64,000 nucleotides of DNA from Helichrysum umbraculigerum (Eukaryota > Streptophyta > Magnoliopsida > Asterales > Asteraceae), in contig CATIUR010000012.1 in NCBI GenBank assembly GCA_949592205.1, positions 1,177,001 through 1,241,000 on the forward strand. Direction: 5' to 3'. Positions 1-10,561 of the stretch are shown piece after piece. The position numbers and the translations under genes are program-made. Under the pieces are notes generated by a model. It did no database searches. It was not told the origin of the DNA and saw only the letters and a program-made list of their open reading frames with translations. The stretch's first letter is position 1, and the number at the start of each line of letters is the position of its first letter.

Positions 1-25
1 AAACATGACTTTTTACGTCACATCA
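1..25 (-). repeat. Tail of Ath-1 3' LTR
   Basis: These bases match the end of the Ath-1 5' LTR at 55567-55591 and stop at the same CATCA terminus, next to the polypurine tract. The rest of this LTR lies to the left of the window. Confidence 0.85.
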
Positions 26-40
26 AGTTATCCCACACTT
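26..40 (-). other. Polypurine tract of Ath-1
   Basis: On the minus strand this reads AAGTGTGGGATAACT and abuts the 3' LTR, where plus-strand DNA synthesis would be primed. The same tract abuts the Ath-2 3' LTR at 10547-10561. Confidence 0.8.
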
Positions 41-949
41 AGCATTTCTCATATAAGCACGTTACTCTAAAAGTGTGAAGGAAGATAAGATGATCCTTCC
101 ATAAACAAGAAGAGATTCTCTTAGGCATACATCCAAATCTCGTGATCTTGGAGTACACATGACTAGGCGATCTCACTAAAGGTGGTCACTCAATTCACTC
201 AAAGTGTATCAGGTTTCCTATCAATCTAGCTCAAACGAAATCGCTCAAAATAGCCAGTCATGCTGCACTCATCGTCATAGGCTTGATCGAGAATCGGATC
301 TCCACCACTTAGGTGAGGACGGTGCTTATTATCTCAAGACATTTAGAGGGTTGTAATGTTTGGTGAGGGTGAAGGGTATGGATAGTGGAAATTTTGGGTT
401 TGCGAGGGGTGTTTAGCTTATCCTAAAATCACTGAGATTATGAACAACTTTATTTAGAATGGAGAGGAACGGGGAGTTGGTAGATGTTTCAGCTTCTGTC
501 GGATTTTCCATGAAGAGCTATGCTTTAAAACTTCCAGCTTTATTTGTGGAGCTATTTTTTTCTTTTCTTGATTTTTTCTTCTTTTGTCTTTTCTTTTTCT
601 TTTCTTCAGAATTTCTATGTCAGGAAATTTCCAAGGAATTTTTATATTTTGAATCCAAAAGAAATCTTTTCTTCTATCTTGATCATTTTGATTCTTTTCC
701 AGGTGCTAATTTTCCCCGCACCATCGTCCTTCCAGCTCTCTTGTGCGCTAATTTTCCCGCACCATTTGTTGAGAAGCTTGATTTTGGAGAATGTGAATGA
801 GTAGGATATTTGGAACAGATATTCTAAAAGGGTTTTCTTCATAACCTCAGAAATTCCAAGATAAGTTTAGGGGGTATTTTTGGGTAGTGGAGGAAAATTA
901 GGGTTTTGAAGAAACGAAAGATTTAGGCTCAACAGGGTATACTAAGTGG
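41..949 (-). other. Ath-1 3' non-coding region (distal half)
   Basis: No coding region supported. It is the element's non-coding stretch between its last ORF and the polypurine tract, cut from its other half (20345-21287) by Ath-2. It is clearly related to the equivalent part of Ath-2: the block at about 138-208 matches about 10752-10820. It contains T-rich low-complexity DNA around 545-610. Confidence 0.75.
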
Positions 950-954
950 ATCTT
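950..954. repeat. Target site duplication of Ath-2 (left copy)
   Basis: ATCTT, matching 20340-20344. With the duplication collapsed, the Ath-1 sequence reads continuously across the gap, and the uninterrupted homologous stretch in Ath-2 (near 11511-11530) confirms the junction. Confidence 0.9.
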
Positions 955-2803
955 TATCGTCACTCCTATCGGTCGGTCGGATTTGACTCCGGTCGTTGTT
1001 CCAACAGCAACAGAAGCGGCGGACAGTGAGTTTTAAATTTATAAGAGCTGGGGCTCAAACTATAAGTACTACCTACCTTGGGAGCAAGCAGTAAGTATAA
1101 CTCGAGGTCATTCTTAAATCGAAGCGAATTGAAATAAAGCGGGTCACCAAAGATTATGGTCGCAATTAGGATGGGGGTAGGTAGATAGATTTTTGTTTGG
1201 AAGGTTTTGTTTTATAATTATCCTAAATGCAGAAAAGTAAATAACAGGAAATGAAATTAGGGTTTAAGCAGACAGGTAGAGATGTGATTGCTGAAACTTG
1301 GATAACTAGGGTTTCGGGATGATGTTCATTGTAAAATTGATTGGAGATTTACCAGATAAAGAGTAGACATACTTTCGGTGTAAACACTAGGACCCAACGT
1401 TCAGGTGAAACCCTAGAAACATATGTCACTGGAATCCTAGGTTATCATGATTCTGATCAGATCAGGCTGTTTTCAAACCCTCCTGAGCCTTTGCTTAGCT
1501 AAGACAAAGTCACCCTAAATGTTCAAGGGATCAGGCATAAGGCAATAGACCGCAATTGTATTTACTGACCTTTCTTAACACCTAATCGTCTATTTACTTT
1601 TATTATAGCAAATACTGATTGTATCCTGTGTATGTTAAACTATTGGTGTGATTAGGGTTTTGCATGTCTAGGTATATGATTGACACTACTCTGTATTGTT
1701 TTTATTGAAGCACATACTTAACCATCATAAATATAGACCCTCCTTTATAGTCAGGCGTCCATCCCTAGGAATAATCACGGTGTACAGGGCAATTAGGCAT
1801 TTCCAAAGTGTTCCAGACCCTAGATGTACTGACGGTGTACTGGGCATTTAAGCATTTCCACAGTGTTCCAGATCTTAGGTGTACTAACGGTGTACAGTGC
1901 AACAAGCATTTCCACAGCTTTGATTCCTAGACCACAGTTCTAGAAGGATCACTTCTAGGTAATTCACGATGAAACAATCCATGGCATTTCCATAGCTTCC
2001 ACGTATTTGTACTCCACACGAGGTGTTTCCAACGCTATACGAAGTACCGTGCCTTTTAAAGGAAAGTTCATAGTTTCATACTGTAACTAGAGATAACTGT
2101 ATATTCATAGTATTAGGGTTGATCAGATCCTATCCTAGGGCAACAGTCACGTGAAAGTCTGGAAAGGGTGATGAGAGACTAGATCTATATTCAGGATAAG
2201 CTTAACCAGATAAACAGCATAACAATTTCCAATTGTATAAATGAAACATTAATTTAACATCATCCCTACTCCTAAAATCTACATTTCAACAATCACAATA
2301 TTAAACTACTCTATAAACATGGCAATATGCAGAATACAAACTGAAATAACATAAAGCACAAGCGTTATAACAGTAAGTAAAGTTTAGATATCACCGGGAA
2401 TACAGCAGCGTAATACTGAGGATTACAAATAGTCTGAACTTGAAAAACTCGTTACAACAAGATTACCAAGATAAACCTTCCTCTAGACTCGAACCGTAAG
2501 CTCAACCCTAACCTTTCTCCTCTAACTCCTAAGAGTAGTGCTAGAAAGAGAAAGTTAGAGAGAGAAAGTTAAAGAAAAAAAGAGAAAATGAAAGTGAGAG
2601 AAATGTGAGAATGTGTGAATGTGTTAAGGTGTGTAGAATGAGGAGGGGTGACCCCCTATTTATAGGCAAAGCTCAAAAATCAGCCGTACAACTCGCGAAA
2701 CAGCACGTATAAGCAAACGAAGCAGCATACGGGGTCAGCAGGGCCGTATACGGCGTTAGATGGGCCGTATACGGTGTGTGTAAGGCCGTATACGGTCTCT
2801 GTG
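955..2803 (-). repeat. Ath-2 3' LTR, left part
   Basis: Matches 18003 onward of the intact LTR copy. It is interrupted by Tek-1 inside the CCGTATACGG array and resumes at 10019. The first bases are TATCGTCACTCC against TGTCGTCACTCC in the other copy, so the terminal TG has mutated to TA here. Bases 2799-2803 (CTGTG) are the Tek-1 target duplication. Confidence 0.9.
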
Positions 2804-5164
2804 TGTGACACCCGGTCAAAATAACCCAAAATTGGGTCCCAATTTAAGGTTTTAAATCTCGTATTATATACGTGTTAACACTTAAGTATTCAAGTATTAT
2901 ATATGTATATGTATATATATAAACCGAAATGATTAAATAATCGCGAATACACGAATCTAACAAAACGCATAAACCCAAAATAGAATTTGGTGAAAAACAT
3001 TTTTAAATCAAGTATTATTATTGAGAATAATAATTACATACTCCGTTTGAAATTTAAATACATTTTAGATACAGAAAAATATCCGTACATTTTAAGTAAA
3101 ACAAAGTTACAATTTTATACATCCGTAAAAACATTTTTATAAAATATTTCAATTAAAAACATATACGATTCTATTTTTAGAAAATTTTCATTTTAAAAGA
3201 TTACGCTATTTAACGATCGGGTACGCGAACACGGGTCGGAAAACACCCACTCATCTCAATAATTGAGGCCGGTTATATTACCCGACCTCAATTATTTTCA
3301 CACACACGCACACATTATTTGATCTTTCTCTCGGTCTCTCGCTCTCACTCCCTTTCGGTTTCGATTTTTACAACAACAACAACAATCATCAACCTCATAA
3401 TCACCATCTTCTTCTTCATAATCGGATCATCATCTTCATCGTGGTACTCGACTTCATCCTCACGGTCCCAATTTTAAATTGTAAGAAAACTAAAACTTTA
3501 CTTTAAATTTGTGATTATAATGTTTACATTATCATGTATTATTGTTCTATATGCGAGAATTTGGCTAAAAACATAAGGAAAATTATAAAAACTTCGAACC
3601 AGAATCTGTGAAAACGAAGATGCTACAGTGCCTAAAACAAATGACGCGATCGCGTCATTTCCAAGTGAAAAACACGTTTTGCGACTTCATGCTATCACGC
3701 GATCGCGTGATGTACAAAAGGAACCAACATTTTTAACTTGTCACGCGATCGGCCGAGGGAAGTCACGCGATCGGGTCAAAAGAATAATCACGCGATCGGC
3801 CGAGGAGGTCACGCGATCGGGTCAAGGGAAAACTCACGCGATCGGCCGAGCATATCACGCGATCGCGTGAGATATGAATTTTGGTCAGATTTTCAATAAT
3901 AAAAACAATTAATATTCGGAAACAATACGATACGTTAAGATAACTTATAAAGTATATTTATATGAAACAAACTAAATTGTATTTTTGAAATATAATTTCC
4001 AACGGACCGTACATTTTACAAAACTTCAAACTTAAATACGAGGCGAATACTTTGAACTTAATTAATCAAACAGTCAACTATACGAACGATTAATTAAAAG
4101 TAATCACTTACACTTATACAATCTCACGTGTTTAGGACACTAGGAGATTACGTTGGTTCACGCGCTCACCTTAGGATTGTTTGCTCATCAGGTGAGTCTC
4201 ACGGCCCCATTTTCAATGTTTACATGTTTTAATAATTGGGGGAGATGCAACACAAACTGTTTTCGTGATCACTATTATTCGGTTAGTTAATTTAGTTGTT
4301 AACTTAAATTAACTGCATTGTTACTTGTATTCGGTTTACCATGTTGGTACATTGTTCGGTTATCATTGTCGGTCTTGATTTTCATTGTTCGGTATATGCA
4401 CGAGTGTTTTAATTCGGTAAAAGTCCTCAACAGTGTATGATTCATTAACTTAATAAGGCGCGGTTACTAAAGGATAGTACTATCATGGGAGTGACGTCCC
4501 CGTCCGGGTTGCTAGCTACAACCAAGTTAAAAACGGGCACTTTAGTAATTGTTATGGGTGTGTCACCAAATCGGGAGGCAAAGATCGGGTTAGGCTTTGA
4601 ATCATAGCTCAGTGCAATACAAATGTCATTATCGGTAAATCATTGTTCGGAAACCTTAATTTGTTTTATCATTGGTCGGTAACCCTAATGGGTAAATCAT
4701 GGTTCGGTACATTGTTATTCATTGATTGGTTTACACTGTTTAAATTATCGTCGGATAATCATGTTGATCACATGAATGTTTATTTAAACCTGTGAGATTC
4801 ACCAGCTTTATAGCTGACCTTTTAGTGTTGTATTCTCAGGTACTCATCAACAGTAGGAATGGCCTACAGGATAAGCTAGCTATCACGAGTCGCATGCATC
4901 CATTTAGACATGAAGATTTTCTTGCATTATATTTTGTATAATGGTTATGTATTAAAATCTTCCGAAATCAATTTGCGAACTCACTACTATGTTTCAAACT
5001 TATGACTTAAACTTTGTATTACTTTTGAAAACTTATGTAATGTAATGTATTTTCTACAACGTCTCATTTAGAGTCGTTTGCTTGTACTTTGGTGTTTTGA
5101 TTATTGATTAGTCACGCCCCAAAACAGTCGCTTCCGCAAAGCATAAAAATTGGGGGTGTGACAT
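2804..5164 (+). repeat. Tek-1 5' LTR
   Basis: Starts TGTGACACCC and ends GGTGTGACA. It contains a CT/CA-rich leader-like stretch (about 3300-3420), a CGCGATCG motif array (3645-3865), a consensus splice donor CAG/GTGAGT (4189-4197) conserved with Tek-2 and Tek-3, and a terminal stem-loop (5112-5163). Confidence 0.95.
3645..3865. repeat. CGCGATCG motif array in Tek-1 LTR
   Basis: CGCGATCG begins at 3645, 3698, 3744, 3766, 3791, 3812, 3837 and 3858, usually preceded by TCA. Outer copies are extended palindromes with CGCGATCGCG cores; inner ones alternate between two right flanks (GGCCGAG and GGTCAA). The array is repeated in the 3' LTR at about 8512-8732. It lies in the part of the LTR that is probably transcribed. 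Function unknown. Confidence 0.85.
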
Positions 5165-5167
5165 ATT

Positions 5168-5180
5168 GGTATCAGAGCCT
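5168..5180 (+). other. Primer-binding site of Tek-1 (initiator Met tRNA)
   Basis: TGGTATCAGAGCC, complementary to the 3' end of initiator Met tRNA, three bases after the 5' LTR. Confidence 0.9.
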
Positions 5181-5982
5181 AAGGTTATAGCGAACTAGGT
5201 TGCATGTAGTGGGCCTAGACTATAACTGTTAGGCAGTATTCCTCATTAGATATAACTGGTTCAGGAATTTCATCATACAAGTTTAATTTAACATAGCCTG
5301 ATTAACTATGTAAAAATCAAATGAAGATGATGAAAGATTTGAAAGGGGTTATGTTGAACAGGAATGCATTAGTAGACTCTGACCACGAGAGAACCGTGAC
5401 TTCTAATTGTTTTATGCTAGACACAACTAGGTGGATAATATGTATGTATACATGGGTTATACATATATGATTAGGCCTAGTGATATCCTCGGATACTTGG
5501 TAACGAACTTAATATTCATATGCGCCTTAGGAACTGGTCTATGGTAAGTTGATTGAGTCAGGAAAATAGTACCGGGATGTGCCCTGACAAAGAGGGTCGT
5601 CTCTTCGAAATAGACTTACCCTAGGGATCGATTAAGAACTCCGACACCTTAGTCTACACCAATTGGTTATCAGAGGACCATCCTTCGCTCACCCATCAGT
5701 TTTAACATTCAAATCCAGTATTTCTTTAAGTACAAATCTTTTCTACCTCCCTATCACATTCCGCATAACTGCTGATACATACTCGGATGTAATATTCATT
5801 TCACTTTCGTAAACCTTAATACTCGTAATCATTTGAACTCGCATGTTAAATGATTACAATCTTCTTTATTCTACACCGTTGATTGTCATTTGTGTTGTAA
5901 TATATTACTGTTATATATGCAACTAAGATGATCATATTCTTATACTAAATTCTGACATGTCCCTTATCTTCATTGAAGGAAC
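5181..5982 (+). other. Tek-1 untranslated leader
   Basis: No coding region seen. The first 200 bases are near-collinear with the Tek-2 leader just inside its primer site (minus strand of about 35000-35180), although the two LTRs differ. The end, next to the gag ATG, is a candidate splice acceptor (AG at 5977-5978). Confidence 0.7.
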
Positions 5983-7061
5983 ATGCCTCCACGTCGCCAA
6001 TTCACTCAAGATCAGGTCGATCGACTGGTTGCTGACGCAGTACTTGCCGAAAGACAACGATCTGAAAGTGCTGAAACAACACCAAATGCCCCTGTAGTGA
6101 AACCCTGCACCTACAAAGACTTCATTAACTGCAATCCTTTGAGCTTCAAAGGCACGGAAGGTGCCATTGGATTGTTGCGATGGATGGAGAAGACAGAGGC
6201 AGTCTTTCGCATCTGCAGTTGCCCTGAGAACTGTAAGGTCAAGTTCTTCACCTACACTTTCATGGATGATGCTCTGACGTGGTGGAACACTTATGCTGAC
6301 TCCATAGGCCAAGACATTGCTCTGGAAACTCCTTGGGATGAACTGAAGAAAATGCTCAAGGATGAGTATTGTCCTAGGGATGAGATTCAACAGCTTCAGG
6401 CGGAATTCTGGAATCTCTCCACTCAAGGGAGCGACATTGCCAGCTACATTTCTCGATTTAATCAGTTGGCGCACCTGTGTCCATCTATGGTGGATACAGA
6501 ATCCAAGCGAATTGAGCGCTATGTCTGGGGACTTCCTCCACAAATTCAAGGGATGGTGACTTCATCTAACTCTTCTACATTTCATGGTACTGTGCGCATG
6601 GCACATAAGCTGATGGCACAGATCGTTCGCCAAGGAACGTCTGTTGTCAAGAGTACTGTAAACCACTCTAGTGATAACAAGAGAAAACCCGAGGGAAATC
6701 CTGATAATCAAAGTCCGGCTACCAAAAAGCCTGCAACCATCAAGGCCAACACATCTGGGTCTGAAAACAAGAAAGAGTACACTGGAACCAAACCCTACTG
6801 CTCAAAGTGTAAACGTCACCATGACGGGCCTTGTGGCACCCCTGTGATAAGTGCCAGCGTTATGGTCATTCTGCTAAGGATTGTCGAACGAGAGCTTGTT
6901 TCGAATGTGGAACTGTAGGTCACTTCAGAAGTGACTGTCCAAACTTAAAGGACAAGAACATCGGCCCTGCTCGAGGAAGAGCCTACGTACTCAGAAATAG
7001 GGATGACGACCAGAACCCTAGACTCATTGACTTGCTCAACACTGGTATGGTCACTCATTAA
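5983..7061 (+). pseudogene. gag: Gag protein of Tek-1, frameshifted before the zinc knuckles
   Basis: Capsid and nucleocapsid polyprotein that would package the element RNA in cytoplasmic particles. The start MPPRRQ matches the MPPK starts of Tek-2 and Tek-3. The Retrotrans_gag region is about residues 50-220 (GTEGAIGLLRW, then ALTWWN). After the spacer the first frame runs out at 6918. Two CCHC knuckles (CDKCQRYGHSAKDC and CFECGTVGHFRSDC) continue in another frame from about 6838, so there is a one-base frameshift near 6835. The second frame stops at 7061, where Tek-3 continues into protease. The end ...GMVTH has no counterpart in Tek-3 and looks like a deletion junction. Confidence 0.85.
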
Positions 7062-7655
7062 TGACCTAATTGCTTTACACTGTTTACATGGATAGATATT
7101 ACTTGTTGCTTGATATCTTTTAAGTTTTCCCTAGATCCTAAGTGCACAATAGAATTAGGGAAAAGGGGACAATTTAGGTTCTTTAGTTTCTTTAAGAAAT
7201 GAGGTTTAGCTTACATAAGTATTTGGATAACAAATCCTACATTGTTTATACCGGAAAACATACCGGTTGATATTTTGTGTAAACAATGGGTCACATCCCA
7301 TATAGAGCTAATGTAGGTTGAATCAATTAGTTTCTATAGGAGACTAATAGAATCTAGATTAAGCGACGATACTGCTACCCGTTACAAACGGTATGAACAC
7401 AGTAAGACTCATTGAATTCGGTGGATTGGTCATCCAAAACAAAGTAACACTTGCTAATACGGGAAGACCTGGTCAAGTAGACATAACGGTCGGGTAGAAT
7501 TCGGACCTCTCCATTTCTTAAATAATCGGTAGGTCAGAGCCTAACAAGGGGAGAGGACATAGATAAATCGGATGTCTTAGTATTAGACATATCACATAGT
7601 CGGCCTTAGAAACACGCGGATTTAGGTTTCACTTAAATTTCGGGACGAAATTCTC
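7062..7655 (+). other. Tek-1 3' untranslated region
   Basis: No ORF. It contains short perfect hairpins such as CCGTT-ACA-AACGG near 7379 and ends with the hairpin AATTTCGGGACGAAATT at 7636-7652 just before the polypurine tract. Confidence 0.65.
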
Positions 7656-7670
7656 CTAACAAGGGGAGAA
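7656..7670 (+). other. Polypurine tract of Tek-1
   Basis: CTAACAAGGGGAGAA directly before the 3' LTR. The comparable tracts in Tek-2 and Tek-3 read AACAGGGGGAGAA. Confidence 0.85.
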
Positions 7671-10013
7671 TGTGACACCCGGTCAAAATAACCCAAAATT
7701 GGGTCCCAATTTAAGGTTTTAAATCTCGTATTATATACGTGTTAACACTTAAGTATTCAAGTATTATATATGTATATGTATATATATAAACCGAAACGAT
7801 TAAATAATCGCGAATACACGAATCTAACAAAACGCATAAACCCAAAATAGAATTTGGTGAAAAACATTTTTAAATCAAGTATTATTATTGAGAATAATAA
7901 TTACATACTCCGTTTGAAATTTAAATACATTTTAGATACAGAAAAATATCCGTACATTTTAAGTAAAACAAAGTTACAATTTTATAAATCCGTAAAAACA
8001 TTTTTATAAAATATTTCAATTAAAAACATATACGATTCTATTTTTAGAAAATTTTCATTTTAAAAGATTACGCTATTTAACGATCGGGTACGCGAACACG
8101 GGTCGGAAAACACCCACTCATCTCAATAATTGAGGCCGGTTATATTACCCGACCTCAATTATTTTCACACACACGCACACATTATTTGATCTTTCTCTCG
8201 GTCTCTCGCTCTCACTCCCTTTCGGTTTCGATTTTTACAACAACAACAACAATCATCAACCTCATAATCACCATCTTCTTCTTCATAATCGGATCATCAT
8301 CTTCATCGTGGTACTCGACTTCATCCTCACGGTCCCAATTTTAAATTGTAAGAAAACTAAAACTTTACTTTAAATTTGTGATTATAATGTTTACATTATC
8401 ATGTATTATTGTTCTATATGCGAGAATTTGGCTAAAAACATAAGGAAAATTATAAAAACTTCGAACCAGACTCTGTGAAAACGAAGATGCTACAGTGCCT
8501 AAAACAAATGACGCGATCGCGTCATTTCCAAGTGAAAAACACGTTTTGCGACTTCATGCTATCACGCGATCGCGTGATGTACAAAAGGAACCAACATTTT
8601 TAACTTGTCACGCGATCGGCCGAGGGAAGTCACGCGATCGGGTCAAAAGAATAATCACGCGATCGGCCGAGGAGGTCACGCGATCGGGTCAAGGGAAAAC
8701 TCACGCGATCGGCCGAGCATATCACGCGATCGCGTGAGATATGAATTTTGGTCAGATTTTCAATAATAAAAACAATTAATATTCGGAAACAATACGATAC
8801 GTTAAGATAACTTATAAAGTATATTTATACGAAACAAACTAAATTGTATTTTTGAAATATAATTTCCAACGGACCGTACATTTTACAAAACTTCAAACTT
8901 AAATACGAGGCGAATACTTTGAACTTAATTAATCAAACAGTCAACTATACGAACGACTAATTAAAAGTAATCACTTACACTTATACAATCTCGCGTGTTT
9001 AGGACACTAGGAGATTACGTTGGTTCACGCGCTCACCTTAGGATTGTTTGCTCATCAGGTGAGTCTCACGGCCCCATTTTCAATGTTTACATGTTTTAAT
9101 AATTGGGGGAGATGCAACACAAACTGTTTTCGTGATCACTATTATTCGGTTAGTTAATTTAGTTGTTAACTTAAATTAACTGCATTGTTACTTGTATTCG
9201 GTTTACCATGTTGGTACATTGTTCGGTTATCATTGTCGGTCTTGATTTTCATTGTTCGGTATATGCACGAGTGTTTTAATTCGGTAAAAGTCCTCAACAG
9301 TGTATGATTCATTAACTTAATAAGGCGCGGTTACTAAAGGATAGTACTATCATGGGAGTGACGTCCCCGTCCGGGTTGCTAGCTACAACCAAGTTAAAAA
9401 CGGGCACTTTAGTAATTGTTATGGGTGTGTCACCAAATCGGGAGGCAAAGATCGGGTTAGGCTTTGAATCATAGCTCAGTGCAATACAAATGTCATTATC
9501 GGTAAATCATTGTTCGGAAACCTTAATTGGTTTTATCATTGGTCGGTAACCCTAATGGGTAAATCATGGTTCGGTACATTGTTATTCATTGATTGGTTTA
9601 CACTGTTTAAATTATCGTCGGATAATCATGTTGATCACATGAATGTTTATTTAAACCTGTGAGATTCACCAGCTTTATAGCTGACCTTTTAGTGTTGTAT
9701 TCTCAGGTACTCATCAACAGTAGGAATGGCCTACAGGATAAGCTAGCTATCACGAGTCGCATGCATCCATTTAGACATGAAGATTTTCTTGCATTATATT
9801 TTGTATAATGGTTATGTATTAAAATCTTCCGAAATCAATTTGTGAACTCACTACTATGTTTCAAACTTATGACTTAAACTTTGTATTACTTTTGAAAACT
9901 TATGTAATGTAATGTATTTTCTACAACGTCTCATTACTTTGGTGTTTTGATTATTGATTAGTCACGCCCCAAAACAGTCGCTTCCGCAAAGCATAAAAAT
10001 TGGGGGTGTGACA
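7671..10013 (+). repeat. Tek-1 3' LTR
   Basis: Copy of 2804-5164 with about eight substitutions and one 18-bp gap. Near-identity indicates a recent insertion. Confidence 0.95.
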
Positions 10014-10018
10014 CTGTG
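10014..10018. repeat. Target site duplication of Tek-1 (right copy)
   Basis: CTGTG, matching 2799-2803. The undisturbed site in the other Ath-2 LTR is at about 19846-19850. Confidence 0.92.
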
Positions 10019-10546
10019 GGGCCGTATACGGTTCCCAAGGCCGTATACGGTGTCCGTCTGATTTCGTTCGTTGCTTAAAACACGTGTATCTCCTTCGTTA
10101 TGCGTCCGTTTGACCTGATTCTTTCGCCTGTGTCTTCGTAATTCCGTTACGCTTCTAATGATGCCAACTTCACTGAAATTGGATGTGTATAGCTCAAGCA
10201 TAGCCGAAATGACTTTATAGGGTCTGATACTGCTCAGTCTTCTCCGTTCTTTATCCGATTTGCATGATTCTTGATTTTCCCGTCTCGATTTTACCTGTTT
10301 TATCATATGATGAAGTTAGAATGTGATCTATATAAGGTAAATGAGGCCGGAGGATTTTGTGCACGTATATTCGCCCTGATTTGCTTGTTATTTGGACGTT
10401 TTAGGTGATTTTTGCAGCAACGTCTATATTTAGACCACTTTAGTGAATTTTAGTACATAATGATCATTTTGGAATGTTTTCACTAAAGATACGTCTAAAA
10501 AGTGCGAAATATTGCCCTTAAAAACATGACTATTTGAGTCACATCA
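10019..10546 (-). repeat. Ath-2 3' LTR, right part
   Basis: Continues the LTR from 2803 after the Tek-1 insertion and ends CATCA next to the polypurine tract. It retains a 39-bp block near 10189-10230 that is missing from the other LTR copy (near 20019). Confidence 0.9.
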
Positions 10547-10561
10547 AGTTATCCCACACTT
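10547..10561 (-). other. Polypurine tract of Ath-2
   Basis: Minus-strand AAGTGTGGGATAACT abutting the 3' LTR, identical to that of Ath-1. Confidence 0.82.

Larger units (their letters stand above)
2804..10013 (+). mobile_element. Tek-1: gag-only Tekay-like (chromovirus) element
   Basis: Complete insertion in the Ath-2 LTR with duplication CTGTG (2799-2803 and 10014-10018). LTRs are 2361 bp and 2343 bp; the difference is an 18-bp gap in the 3' copy near 9936. I count about eight substitutions between them. The primer site TGGTATCAGAGCC (initiator Met tRNA) is at 5168-5180 and the polypurine tract at 7656-7670. The internal region of 2.5 kb encodes gag only, so it depends on another element's pol. 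Confidence 0.93.

Noticed and set aside
459..804. Hydrophobic Phe-rich ORFs near the left end
   Set aside because: T-rich low-complexity DNA in the Athila 3' region, overlapping in several frames, with the Ath-2 counterpart not conserving the frame.
3628..3870. 80-codon ORF repeated in both Tek-1 LTRs
   Set aside because: It is a translation of the CGCGATCG array inside an LTR; the duplicate at 8495-8737 exists because LTRs are duplicated.
6362..6559. Small ORFs inside the gag and pol genes on either strand
   Set aside because: Shadow frames of the annotated coding regions.
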